Positions 38,050 to 48,740 are shown, counted from the stretch's first letter. The stretch is DNA of 64,000 nucleotides from Tillus elongatus (GCA_964006375.1 OZ023268.1:84083835-84147834); one strand, 5' to 3'. The notes: generated from the letters alone by a model not told the origin. Numbers and translations: made by a program.

Positions 38050-38420
38050 TTAATTATATATTATTTACATATGTGTGTACAAGGGAGATAGAGCGAGATC
38101 TGTGAACGCACGTGTATTCTCGGCGTCGTCGGCACGATCAGAGATATATCAAAGAGAGCTTCAGGCGACGCGACGCCTGTTACGCTTGCTCTCCCGAGAA
38201 GCACTGCGCCGTCCTCCGGTGGAGAGATAGCTCATTGCCTGGCTGAGGTCCGCGTGTGACATGCGGTGTGCACTAGGCGACGTGCGCTTCTTCTAACGTG
38301 TCCCCTCACCTTACAGACCACTAGGCCATAAGCCCGACCCCCAAAACACCATACCTTACCATCACCCACCTCCTAGGTACCGTCATTCACGAATGCGGTG
38401 TTGTTATACTCGATATATCA
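38050..38420. other. GC-rich island of unknown nature
   Basis: Base composition changes sharply to roughly half GC, with many CpG (GGCGTCGTCGGCACGATC, AGGCGACGCGACGCC). All frames are interrupted and no protein motif or tRNA fold is visible. It could be part of an LTR, a host exon or promoter relic, or foreign DNA. Confidence 0.4.
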
Positions 38421-39150
38421 CTACCACGAGGTGTTGCACTTTGTGGAATCTCTTTACTATGAGCTGGGTTAGCTAGCTGCCATCTGATACCAATAATTTA
38501 GGTGTCTGTCCGATTATGTAATAAATAGAGAGCACTTAAGTGCCATTCTCTGGTTAAAGTGTAGTAAAAACAAGGGTTTTAAAGTATTGTGCTTGATATT
38601 TAAAATGTAACACTCTGTAGATAAATTATCATGAATATAAACACAAAATGGACTTCGTTTGTATATAGCAAGTTATATAAGATTTCATATTAAGATGCTA
38701 AACACATGTGATAGAAGTGGTAACAAAGACACAGGAGTGAAACCCGACCTAAATACCAATGTCACCGCGACCTTGGAAGTCAAATTTGCACAACCGCAGC
38801 AGTGTACCCAACGGGAGAATCATTTTAAACGCTGCATGTCAATCAGTGGGTTTAGTAAGTTTGTAACGAAATTGCATTTCGCTACCGTAATTCCAGTTCA
38901 TATTTTATAATTAAACTCTGAAAATATTTATTTTCAAAGAATTCTGCCGTATACTTATTTTAAATCCCCTGTATATAAATAAAAAGCTGCACAAAATACC
39001 TGCCTACCCAGATAAAACAATATTGGAATATTATCTACTGATAAATAATACTCAAACTTCGTAAATGCACATAATTTTCAATTTATTCCGACCATAAGAG
39101 GAACAGAGAGACCAAAGCTTCTAGAATTAACTAGAGATGCATATATTCTT
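38421..39150. other. Unassigned stretch
   Basis: Short frames only (for example 38659-38910), no motif recognised. Confidence 0.35.
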
Positions 39151-39153
39151 CAA

Positions 39154-39290
39154 TATATAAGGCGCTTCGCCTACCTGGTAAAATCAGTTCAGTTCCGCCA
39201 TCTGAATCTCTTGTTTTAGTATAGCCGTAACCGCAAAAGTTAATAATATTACGTCATAGCCCAAGTTGTCCCTAGTACAGAATAAAGTCA
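39154..39290 (+). promoter_or_regulatory. Arthropod-type core promoter, possibly from an LTR
   Basis: TATATAA at 39154-39160 is followed 30 bases later by TCAGTT at 39184-39189, the arthropod initiator consensus at the expected distance. An AATAAA polyadenylation signal lies about 100 bases further (near 39283). A TATA box, initiator and AATAAA in such a short span is the layout of an insect LTR (U3-R boundary and R-U5). I found no second LTR or primer-binding site, so a solo LTR or a chance promoter are both possible. Confidence 0.4.
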
Positions 39291-40510
39291 CCGTCAAAAC
39301 CCCCAAATTTTTACACTGCAGTAAAACCGCCAACCCGTAGTCGGGAACCTATGGTGAGAAATATTTTACTAATAATATTTTTGCTATTTTTATCTTTGAA
39401 TTTGGATTTCGTCTGTTCCGTTGTTCTCCAAGCTCATCTTTCTCGAAACATAATTGCCTGTTCCCTGATTTTCTTGCTCGGCCGTTTTCGATATACAGGT
39501 GCTCGCCCCCGTCCTCACCCGTTAACCCGTTTTTCCTATAAAAAGGAAATTTGCATAATGCATTTAACCGGTTTCCTTGTTTCCATAATTTTCCCAAGCC
39601 CAATTAACCGAAACATTTATTTTGCTTTATGTATATTATATCACGTTATAGCTATAGTTTCTTTGCATTTAGCTAAACTATTTTTTTATTCAACCGAGGT
39701 ACTTCAAGCTTCCGAACCTCTAGGTGGCTAGGTGGCTATTCCAGAAGATTGAATTTGGCGCTTGTCTACATATAGCTTACGATATTTCATCTCCCAACTT
39801 GATCCGCTAGGTGGTCAGCAGAGGGTGGGATATCGTAAAGGTATCGCCGTTTTTTTCAAATAAGTTCATAACTCCTTAGGGTACGAAGCTGCTGGCACCA
39901 GAATAATTCCGTGACAAATCATCCCATACCTGGGTAAGGGCGGAAAAGAGAGGGGTAAACGCGCATTTTCTATTTACGTTGCTTTAAATATTGCAACCCT
40001 GGCGAGAACCTTTAAAATATCCATTTAATTTTGTAATTATTCTTTTTTTATTTTATTTAGAATCCTAAACATATTTCTTATTCTAATAAATCTGTTTTTG
40101 CTTTCATTTACAAACCGCGCATCCCCAGCATGACAGAAAATCTCGCTTTGTTGCAGGAACTAAAGCGATTATCAGCAACATATAGCAGTGTCCTCATTAG
40201 CGCATCTTTTTCACGGAAATTCGTTAAAAATTAAAAATTATAGGCCATCAAACGATTAACTCTATAACTAAAACTACGGCCAAAATATCAGAGAAAGGGT
40301 CTACTTGAAATGAATTCGCTGGAAATATGTTAGTAAAAGGAAGAACAATGACGATGGAAGCTGAAACTTAAGGGTTTTGGAAACAGTCTTCTTGATATTT
40401 CAAATCTCGACTTTGATGTTTTAACAGGAAAATCTAAATTTTTTCTTTAAATGCCTACAACTTTTTTGTTCCTTAACTTACAGATCTAAATTTTGTCACA
40501 TAGTTCACTT
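39291..40510. other. Unassigned stretch with a hydrophobic ORF
   Basis: A 126-codon plus frame (39351-39731, MVRNILLIIFLLFLSLNLDF...) is rich in leucine and isoleucine with two or three possible membrane segments, but its mirror frame is equally open, and no family was recognised. From about 40190, text similar to element A in minus orientation (AGAGAAAGGGTCTACTTGAA, CAATGACG) is present without termini. Confidence 0.4.
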
Positions 40511-41792
<1,282 letters not shown>

Positions 41793-42634
41793 CGAGTTTT
41801 TCTGATTCTTGTTTTTCAACAATATCTTGAATGCAACATACGAGAACTATATTTTCCTGTAGTCGTTACAGTTAATCCATACTAACTATTTTATTATTAC
41901 TATTATAAACTACACTTCTTCATAAAATATATTAACCAGTTGTTATAAAACACAACATTACTGTAAGCCCTTTTAATTACCACTTAACAGGAAATCTTCC
42001 AACAAGCCGGTGATACATTCACAGTGTATGGAAACTGTGGCGATACCGCAAGCCACAGAGTAGAACACAGATCACAGGCACTCTAACCACATTGAAAGCC
42101 ATATTCGACGCTCACATGTTCTGACAGTCACCTTTTCATGTAATGAGCTACAACACTTTCCATCACTTAATCCCTGAATGTAGGTAAAGCACCATTATCT
42201 TACATTTTTTCTAAAGTAATTAAAATGGTTCACCCATTTAAATTTATAATGTCTCACTTAGTTTAGGTTAAAAAACTGCGAGGCAAAGAAACGTAGTAAA
42301 TAGTAACATAATATATTAATTTTTCTTGGCAGAATTGTATTTTGTATTTTTTTTACTAAAATATATCATTAGCATCACAGTCTAAAGATGAAGTCGCTTT
42401 GTTTTTGCAATAACCACTCTGTCTCCGCTAGCTGGTTTCACTTTTTGTAGCTACAGCACTAGGCTAGGTTTTCTTCCTGGTCTCCCCCTGCCCTTTTTTT
42501 CAAGTATGTGTCATTCAAATAATGTGTTCAGAAAATTAGTATGTGTCAAGATAACCCACCAAACCTCTGCTCTCACATTTTTACGGTAAGCATCTTTCTT
42601 CTCTCGTCTCTTCTCGCACATATTAATTGTCTTA
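41793..42634. other. Unassigned stretch
   Basis: Moderate base composition and short frames without motifs. No gene assigned. Confidence 0.35.
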
Positions 42635-42842
42635 TTTAAGAAGGTTGTTTACAAAATTTGGTTGCCAAAGCTTTGTTATCTCAGGAGATAATAAGAATAC
42701 CGACAGAAAACCCAAAATGTACCTGAAAAAACTTGCCCTCAATTTCAAAATTATCCAAGTCACTTACAAAGGGAAGGTATTCACCAAATTTAATGAAAAT
42801 CGAACATTATTTTTTGAGTTCATGTATCAATGCGATACATAA
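42635..42842 (-). repeat. Internal fragment of element A
   Basis: AAATTTGGTTGCC, TTATCCAAGTCACTTACAAA, GGAAGGTATTCACCAAATTT and ATTATTTTTTGAGTT follow the minus-orientation body of element A. The (AT)n tract and both termini are missing. Confidence 0.6.
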
Positions 42843-42879
42843 ATACAGGATTGCGCATAAGTGGGTAGCACAATAAGGT

Positions 42880-44128
42880 CATACTTTTGAATCGAGACTA
42901 AAAATTTCTGGGATTGCATAACAGATTATTTTCAACTATTGAATGGCCATATCGAATTTTTTGAAGAAACCCTTTTTGGAAGGGGACAACCATTTAATTT
43001 CTTAAATATCAACGTGGGTCACGCGATACACTTTTGGAAAGCGTTTCAGCGTACTTTTTGATTGTATTATTACTTTTTAGTTACCTTTGGCAAGAACGAA
43101 AACAATCTGCGTTTCAGGAAAATAAATGAAGTAAAATAAAACATATTCAAGTAATTTTATCTCTGTCCAAAAAAGCCCAAAATGCGTGGCCTTATCAGAC
43201 ATGAAGCGTTTAGTTTTTGAATTAAAACGCCCGTGTTGTTAATTTACTTCATTCCTTTTTGTGGTATGGTCCACCTAAGTGAACAAGAACGTATCGAAGT
43301 TTTAATGGTGATCGGGTTCGTGATCGTAAAGGGACCCATAATGACGGTAGTCATTTATTTAGTGTGGTTCAGCCTGACCGCCCGCCCATTAACCGGTCTA
43401 GGGTAAACAGATTTCACCACAAATTTATGAAAACAGAAACGTAAAAGATCGCCCCAAGTCCGGCCACCCTGTAACTGCTACTGGATGCCGAATGTATTGC
43501 TTTGGATACAAAAAACTCCCAAAACTTCTGCATTGGAACTTACTAAAACAAACTAGATCGTCCTCTGCAGCGGATGTTGCATCGGGAAAAGTACTTTTCC
43601 TTTTTGCAGAGGATTTTGATAGGAGGATCGAATTTTGTGAACAAATAATTCAGGTAATTCAACAAAATGGAGATTCTTTAAACTACGTTGTTTTCTCTGA
43701 AGAAGCTGCCTTTTGCCTTAATGGTAGTGTAAATAGACACAATTATCGATATTGGTCTGACAGTAACTCCCATTGGATGAAAGAAATTCATACCCATAAT
43801 ATCCTCAAAAACTAAACGTATGGGCCGGAATTGTTAGTCATCATGTAATTAGACCCTCCTTCTTTAAAGGGACATTAACTGGTCCAGGCTATCTGAGATT
43901 ATTAGGACATGATATTGTGCCCCCTTTCAAAAAATTGTTTCAAAATGAGTTGTCCAATGTCTACTTCCAACAAGATGGCGCCCCACCTCATTTCAGTCTA
44001 GAGTTAAGAAAATATCTTAACTTGTAATTTCCCAACCGATGGATAGGCAGAATAGGACCCCTTAAATGGTCAGTTAGGTCTCCAGATTTATCTCCCCTCG
44101 ATTATTTTCTCTGTAGTCATTTAAAAGG
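42880..44128 (+). pseudogene. Mariner-type transposase relic cut by the viral island
   Basis: The N-terminal frame MVHLSEQERIEVLMVIGF starts at 43264. Later shifted frames show FSEEAAFCLNG at about 43695, NYRYWSDSNSHWM, PQKLNVWAGIVSHHVIRPSF at about 43803, NVYFQQDGAPPHFSLELRKY (second catalytic aspartate) and RWIGRIGPLKWSVRSPDLSP with LDYFLCSHLKGAL at about 44110. Similarity then stops abruptly near 44128, where GC-rich repeats begin. About 50-60 C-terminal residues are missing. Several stops and shifts make it a pseudogene. A possible left terminus (ACAGGATTGCGCATAAGTGG) lies at 42846. Confidence 0.8.
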
Positions 44129-44168
44129 CGCTTTGGCGCGTGGCTGCTGCGACCCGACGTTCCCGCCA

Positions 44169-44420
44169 CAGGGTGGAGGGGTCTAACCTGAGATGACATC
44201 AACAGGGTGGAGAGGTCTAACCTGGGATGACGTCATCGTCACACCGCCAGTACTGGACATGGGCGCAGTGTCGTCACAGTTGATGGCGTCATATGGTGGG
44301 GGTCTAACCTGGCTAGTGAGATGATTGGTCTGATGAATGATTGTTGGCAGGTCAGAGGTGTGCATCTAACCTGAAAACCTTAGATGCTGGTAAGATGATT
44401 GGTCTGAGGAACGATTGTTT
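44169..44420. repeat. Degenerate direct repeats at the left edge of the island
   Basis: Two adjacent 34-bp units start at 44169 and 44203 (CAGGGTGGAG.GGTCTAACCT, then G.GATGAC.TCA). Partial units with GGTCTAACCTGG or TCTAACCTG follow near 44300 and 44365. A second repeat, AGATGATTGGTCTGA then GAA.GATTGTT, occurs near 44321 and 44394. The second 34-bp unit contains a perfect TGACGTCA (44228-44235). Confidence 0.75.
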
Positions 44421-44579
44421 CATCAACAAGGTGGATTCATCAGAGGATGAAGGAGTGAAAAAGACTTAGAAGGATGAATGTATGATCTATAGAGATGGTT
44501 CCTTCGGAATAGATTATGATATACATTTAAAACGATTGTTTCGTTAAATAATTTCATAAAAATTCGTTAGCATGCATAG

Positions 44580-44700
44580 CTGTTTGTCGTGCTAGACACT
44601 TGTCCAACACCAGTCTGTCCTGTAAGACAGCTGTTTGTCCTGCTAGACAGCTGTCTGTCCTGCTAGACAGCTCTCTATCCTGCTAGATAGTTGTCTGTCG
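44580..44700. repeat. 20-bp tandem repeat of small dyads
   Basis: Units at 44611, 44631, 44651 and 44671 have an exact 20-bp period, with consensus CTGTCTGTCCTGCTAGACAG. Each unit is itself a dyad (CTGTCT / AGACAG around an 8-base loop). Partial units extend to both sides. Confidence 0.9.
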
Positions 44701-44840
44701 TTGGTTGTACCTTGGAGAGATTGGTCTGCTTTTGGCTACCATAATATAGATGCATCTGTGATCGTGAGTTTTACCATAGTTTGGTATATCCTAAACGTGG
44801 ATGTATCATAATTAAAGGTTTAAACGACTTGTAGTAGATT

Positions 44841-45068
44841 GACTTAGGTCAGTTTACTGACTATCATCGAGAAAACTCTGGCTACAAGTACATTTTAGTG
44901 GTTATAAGTTATTTATCAGAGTATGTGTGGACCCGTCCACTTAAATCTAAAACAGATATCTATCTGGTTGAACGCATCTTGAGGAAGAAAGGTAAGAACC
45001 TCTATGTAAAATGGATGGGTTTTGATAAATCTCATAATTCTTAGATAAATTCAGATGATGTTAAATAA
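44841..45068 (+). pseudogene. Polinton/adintovirus-type integrase relic with chromodomain
   Basis: The frame reads DLGQFTDYHRENSGYKYILV, then VWTRPLKSKT. This matches the start of the DDE integrase core in Polintons/adintoviruses (VDLVDM....GYKYIL..ID..S.YAW..PLK.KT); the initial Asp is the first catalytic residue. After only about 35 residues it jumps to YLVERILRKKGKNLYVKWMG, then an NS.INSDDV segment, a chromodomain in which an in-frame stop replaces the conserved tryptophan. The central part of the core, with the remaining two acidic residues, is deleted, as is the zinc-binding N-terminus. Integrase would normally insert the element. This copy cannot act. LTR retrotransposons of the chromovirus type are an alternative, but GYKYIL/PLK.KT favours Polinton. 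Confidence 0.65.
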
Positions 45069-45168
45069 GCTTATATTTATGGTATTAATGTACTTAGAAC
45101 AAAAATCTTTGTTAAAATTAATGTTTTTTTTATTTTTCCATATGACATATATACATAGACTAATACAA

Positions 45169-46043
45169 TTAAAAATTATGTCGTAAATCAATAATATCCT
45201 GAATAAACTTCTCCTGCGGTACATCTGCTATCTGTAGGTTGTTTCTATTCGTCTTCAGGTATTTCACTTCAGTCTTTATTCTGTTAAAGAGATTTATAGA
45301 ATTTGGATCATACAACATGTTTAGAACCACTTTGGAATCGGGATTTTTATTTTTTTAAATCCTAACAGCTCTTCGAAAACTTTTCTTCTGCGTTCTCACT
45401 GCGTGACATGGGTATGTAGCGTCTTTCTCATTTCTTGAAAGTAAACCAAACACACTTATTTTTTATGGGTTACTTGGCTTTGGGGATATATCTTCAAGAT
45501 GTTCTGTGACTTTAGCGTTTGTTTCTCGCATGCGCTGCACTTCATCATCTATCTCCATCAATTTTACTTCATTTTCTTTAAGGTTATCCTTGTATTTTTA
45601 ATTACATTCATTGACGAAAAAATCAAAAATATTTTGGTTGCACTTTTCATAGAAAGGATTGGATATCCAACAAGCCAAATTTAATATCAAATCTTTGCAA
45701 ACATATGTACCAGATATCAAGTCGTTTTCACTCTGCGCTCCACCAATGTTAACCAAGTACGTAGCAGTTGTAGATATTAGGACAACTCCTTCTGCTGGAA
45801 CATTTGGGGAGCCGGCATTCCGGCTCCCCAAATGTTCCTTTAACTTACTGTTGTAATAGGCAATCAACTTTTAGTTTTCTTATTTTCCAACCAATGTCTG
45901 AATCTTTTCCCACCACTTTTACACAATTTTGTCGCATTGAAATAACCAGTGTTCTTATCAATAATTAATTAAAAGTCTCCAAATAAACCATACCAAAAGT
46001 TGTCTTTAATTTGCTGGTAACACACATCACTTAATGTAGCCAT
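45169..46043 (-). pseudogene. KilA-N/MSV199-domain viral gene, broken
   Basis: Starts at ATG 46043 on the minus strand (MATLSDVCYQQIKDNFWYG). The KilA-N/MSV199 domain follows: GDF.LIIDKNTGYFNATKLC, GKRFRHWLENKKTK, then ISGTYVCKDLILNLACWISN and FYEKCNQNIFDFFVNECN. A charged linker leads to a DUF3627-like tail near 45420-45170 (VFGLLSRNEKDATYPCH, VRTQKKSF, LYDPNSINLFNRIKTEVKYL, EKFIQDIIDLRHNF) ending at 45169. This domain order is characteristic of N1R/Bro-related proteins of ascoviruses, iridoviruses and other insect DNA viruses. KilA-N is a DNA-binding fold; the exact role is unknown. Breaks: an in-frame stop early in the domain, shifts near 45867 and 45600, and stops near 45465 and 45357. 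Confidence 0.8.
45797..45838. repeat. Perfect 19-bp-arm hairpin inside the KilA-N gene
   Basis: Arm GGAACATTTGGGGAGCCGG (45797-45815), loop CATT, arm at 45820-45838. The arms are exact reverse complements. It is GC-rich, unlike the flanking coding DNA, and falls in the open minus-strand frame, adding residues around EHLGSRNAGSPNVPAE between two conserved parts of the MSV199 domain. Confidence 0.95.
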
Positions 46044-46318
46044 TTGAACAGATAAAGCAGACTGAAGCACGTCTTACTTCTAAGACAACTAAATTTTTGA
46101 ACGAGTTTACGAGTGTGTACGACAATTTATAGATGTTGACACCACTCTACGGTTTAAAACTGTGTTTATTAATATTTATTTCCAACCACATTAGTCGCTC
46201 CAACATCCATCCACTTTTGGCTTCTGCAAACGTTTTTGTGTAAATCTCGTCGACGAATTCCTCAATTGACAGTTGGTGCCACCTGCGTTAGTCTAGTCTC
46301 TGACAGCAAGCAAACATC
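46044..46318. promoter_or_regulatory. Divergent intergenic region of KilA-N and MMP genes
   Basis: The two genes point away from each other, so promoters for both should lie in these 275 bases. TTTAAAAC..TTTATTAATATTTATTT near 46150-46180 is AT-rich and could serve as a TATA element. No strict viral late-promoter motif or initiator is certain. Position is the main evidence. Confidence 0.4.
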
Positions 46319-47926
46319 ATGTTTAAGCTACTGTTTGTTGTGTCTTTTGTGTCTTGTTATGAGGCACAAACTGAAATATCCCAAATAAGTGCTGAAGACA
46401 GGAAATTTGCTGCCTGATTAAATATGGATATTTGTCTTTAACTGGCTCTGATAGCCAAATTGTCGAAAAACATTCAGATGAGGAAATTACTGCTGCACTG
46501 CAACAGTTTCAGTTCACTTATAACCTGACAGATAGTGAGCATCTGACTCAAGATTCTTTAGAGTTGATGAAACATAAAAGATGTGGTGTGGAAGATATGT
46601 TCCAACAACTGAATACAGTCAAAAACAAGTGGAATAAAAGGTCTTTACAATGGTATGAACATACTAAAGATGTTCAGATACTAAAAATTATAAGAGATGT
46701 GTTTCCCCAATGGAGAGAGCAGACTAATCTGCGTTTCACTAAAACATCAAATGCTCGGCAGGCTGATATTGTTATAGTGTTTGAACTTAACACACACAGT
46801 TTTCTTTTATCCAACACACCATGCTACAACCCTCTAAATGGTACAGTTTTAGGCCATGCATACAGACCTACAGGAGATGATAGACCTTGTGAGATACATA
46901 TAAGTTCTGATATAGAGTGGTCGTTAGAAACCACCAACGTATCTACAGATGATAAAGTCAGCTTATTGCAAACTATGACGCATGAAATTGGTCATGCCTT
47001 AGGATTGCAACACACCAACGATGTAAACTTTATAATGTATCCTATCGTTACTGATCAGTTAGACCTTAGAGCCAGAGATATAGTCAGTATACAGGATTTG
47101 TATGGACCACCACTATGTACTAGCAAACCTACAACCGCCACAACACAAACATCTACAGTTACCAGCCCGACAATTAGAAATTCAGTTACGCAAAAAGCAA
47201 CCATTACCAGACCAACGAATTCAGAGGCTCCGGACTTGTGTCAATATTTCTCAAAATAGAATAAATACGTTCTTAATTATAAATCATAAGTTGTATGTGT
47301 TTTATATGAAATGGGTCTCGATCATACCTTTAAACAATATGAAAGCACCGTGTGGAGCTCCAAAGTTCATCACTGATTGCATACCTGCATTGGGTTACAA
47401 CCTGGTAAAAGTGGATGCTATTTATCAAAAACCAAATCGTGATATTGTTGTATTTATTAATGGTAGCGTATTTTTGATTGCTTATCCAAGTTTTCACCTT
47501 CGGTATCATACTACATTTGCGAATATGGGGCTTAAAAGTATTAAAAAACTGAATACAGCAGTCAACACCTATGCGGGTCAAACCATTCTATTTCATGATG
47601 ACAACATGTATCAAATAGTAACCGATTATGGATATAAGTTTTCAGCTTTACAAGCTGGATTTACATCAGGCCTCTACCCGGACATTCAATCAAAAATCAA
47701 AAGCGTTTTTCGCTACACCAATGTTATGTTGTACTTTTTCCGTAAGAAACGATATTTTGAATTTAACGAATTCATCAACATCTTAAACAAGGTGGCACCT
47801 TTTGACCCTGCTATATTTGGTAAACAATGCCCAAGTAAAACTGTTTTTGAACAACTGCGAAAACTTTTGCAGAAACTAACAACTTTCAAAGATGTCCTAG
47901 ATGAAGACTATGAAGATTATTTGTAA
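46319..47926 (+). pseudogene. Secreted matrix metalloproteinase with hemopexin domain
   Basis: A start at 46319 gives a signal peptide (MFKLLFVVSFVSCYEAQ). The frame shifts near 46411, after which the prodomain continues (KYGYLSLTGSD). The cysteine switch reads KRCGVED near 46576 (usual PRCGVPD), which holds the zymogen inactive. The catalytic zinc site HEIGHALGLQH is at 46981-47013, with the Met-turn IMYP after it. A Thr-rich hinge follows (47115-47200), then DLCQYFSK, a second frameshift near 47255 and four hemopexin-like blades to GKQCP near 47830. The two cysteines fit the domain's closing disulfide. The acidic tail ends at 47926. All active-site residues survive. Insect MMPs remodel extracellular matrix; some insect viruses (for example granuloviruses) carry one. 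No introns are visible, which fits a viral gene or a retrocopy. Neighbouring KilA-N favours viral origin. Confidence 0.85.
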
Positions 47927-47946
47927 CTTATTACATTTAATAATTT

Positions 47947-47975
47947 AATAAAGTGTGTGACATATTGTTAATAAA
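47947..47975 (+). terminator. Polyadenylation signals after the MMP gene
   Basis: Two AATAAA hexamers (47947-47952 and 47970-47975) lie 21 and 44 bases after the MMP stop codon, in the correct strand. This is the normal distance for compact viral genes. Confidence 0.7.
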
Positions 47976-48057
47976 TATTTGAAAATAGTGTCTCTTGTTT
48001 TCATTGTTTACCTCCAGCATCTAAATCCTGTCTCCTTTACACTAAAGTTAAACAGTT

Positions 48058-48470
48058 GGTCTGCGCATGCGAGTATACTCTTTTTGAATTCTACTCATCA
48101 AGACGATTAACATGTTACTAAACACGTGGGGGGTAACTTTAAAACTAAAAAAGTTAGTCTGCGCATGTGCAAATGTCATATTTGAATTCTACTGATCAAG
48201 ACGATTAACATGACACCAAACACTTGGGGGGTTAACTTAAAAAAAAATTAGTTTGCGCATGCACAAATTGCCATATTTAAATTTCACTCGTCGAGACGAG
48301 TAACATTATACCAAACACTATACCTCTACGTCACTTAATAACAAAGTTGTTTGCGCATGAGCAAATGTCATATTTGAATTCTACTCGCCAAGGCGAGTCA
48401 CATGATACCAAACACTATACCTCTACATTTACTAATAACAACGTTGGGTTTGCGCATGCGCAAACCGCCA
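48058..48470. repeat. ~97-bp tandem repeats with GCGCATGC palindromes
   Basis: Five GCGCATG anchors at 48063, 48161, 48255, 48353 and 48453 are spaced 98, 94, 98 and 100 bases. Each unit continues with CATATTTGAATTCTACTC, a dyad of the CTCGTCGAGACGAG type, and ACCAAACACT.TACCTCTAC or the equivalent. The palindromes vary between units while symmetry is mostly kept. The last anchor is the perfect TTTGCGCATGCGCAAA. Confidence 0.9.
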
Positions 48471-48740
48471 TCTTTGCGTACGTCACACCACCAAAAATCA
48501 AAATGGCGGGCTCTCTTACGTTGCCAGGTGGTGACACCTGTCGTTTAAAAATTTCAATTTCCCGGGTTTTTCACATCCGGTCGGCCATCTTGGCCGCCAT
48601 CTTAGATTACGTCATCTCCGGTTTGTCCCCTATTAGCCCGCCGTCCAGTGACGTCACTACGACGCTTCTCGCCGGCGCAGTAGCCTGGCGGAAGTGGCGG
48701 TGGTGGCGGAGGCACCAAAACCCCCCATATATTCCTACTT
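48449..48740. promoter_or_regulatory. CpG-rich block with NRF1-, YY1- and CRE-like sites
   Basis: Within 300 bases there are TTTGCGCATGCGCAAA (48449-48464, NRF1/erect-wing type), CCGCCATCTT, AAAATGGCGGG and GGCCATCTTGGCCGCCATCT (YY1/pleiohomeotic type), and TGACGTCA (48649-48656, CRE). CpG is common here and rare elsewhere in the window. No adjacent open gene starts in either direction, so the target is unknown. It may be the promoter/enhancer of the vanished part of the virus-like element. Confidence 0.5.

Noticed and set aside
39351..39731. 126-residue membrane-protein gene
   Set aside because: Hydrophobic frame with an equally open mirror frame in AT-rich DNA and no family match. Nothing supports translation.
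46319..47926. Ordinary functional host Mmp gene
   Set aside because: No introns, two frameshifts and a divergent viral-family neighbour make an intact host locus unlikely, though a processed host copy remains possible.
48058..48470. CRISPR array
   Set aside because: Regular spacing invites the idea, but units are similar throughout their ~97 bases with no unique spacers, and the context is eukaryotic.
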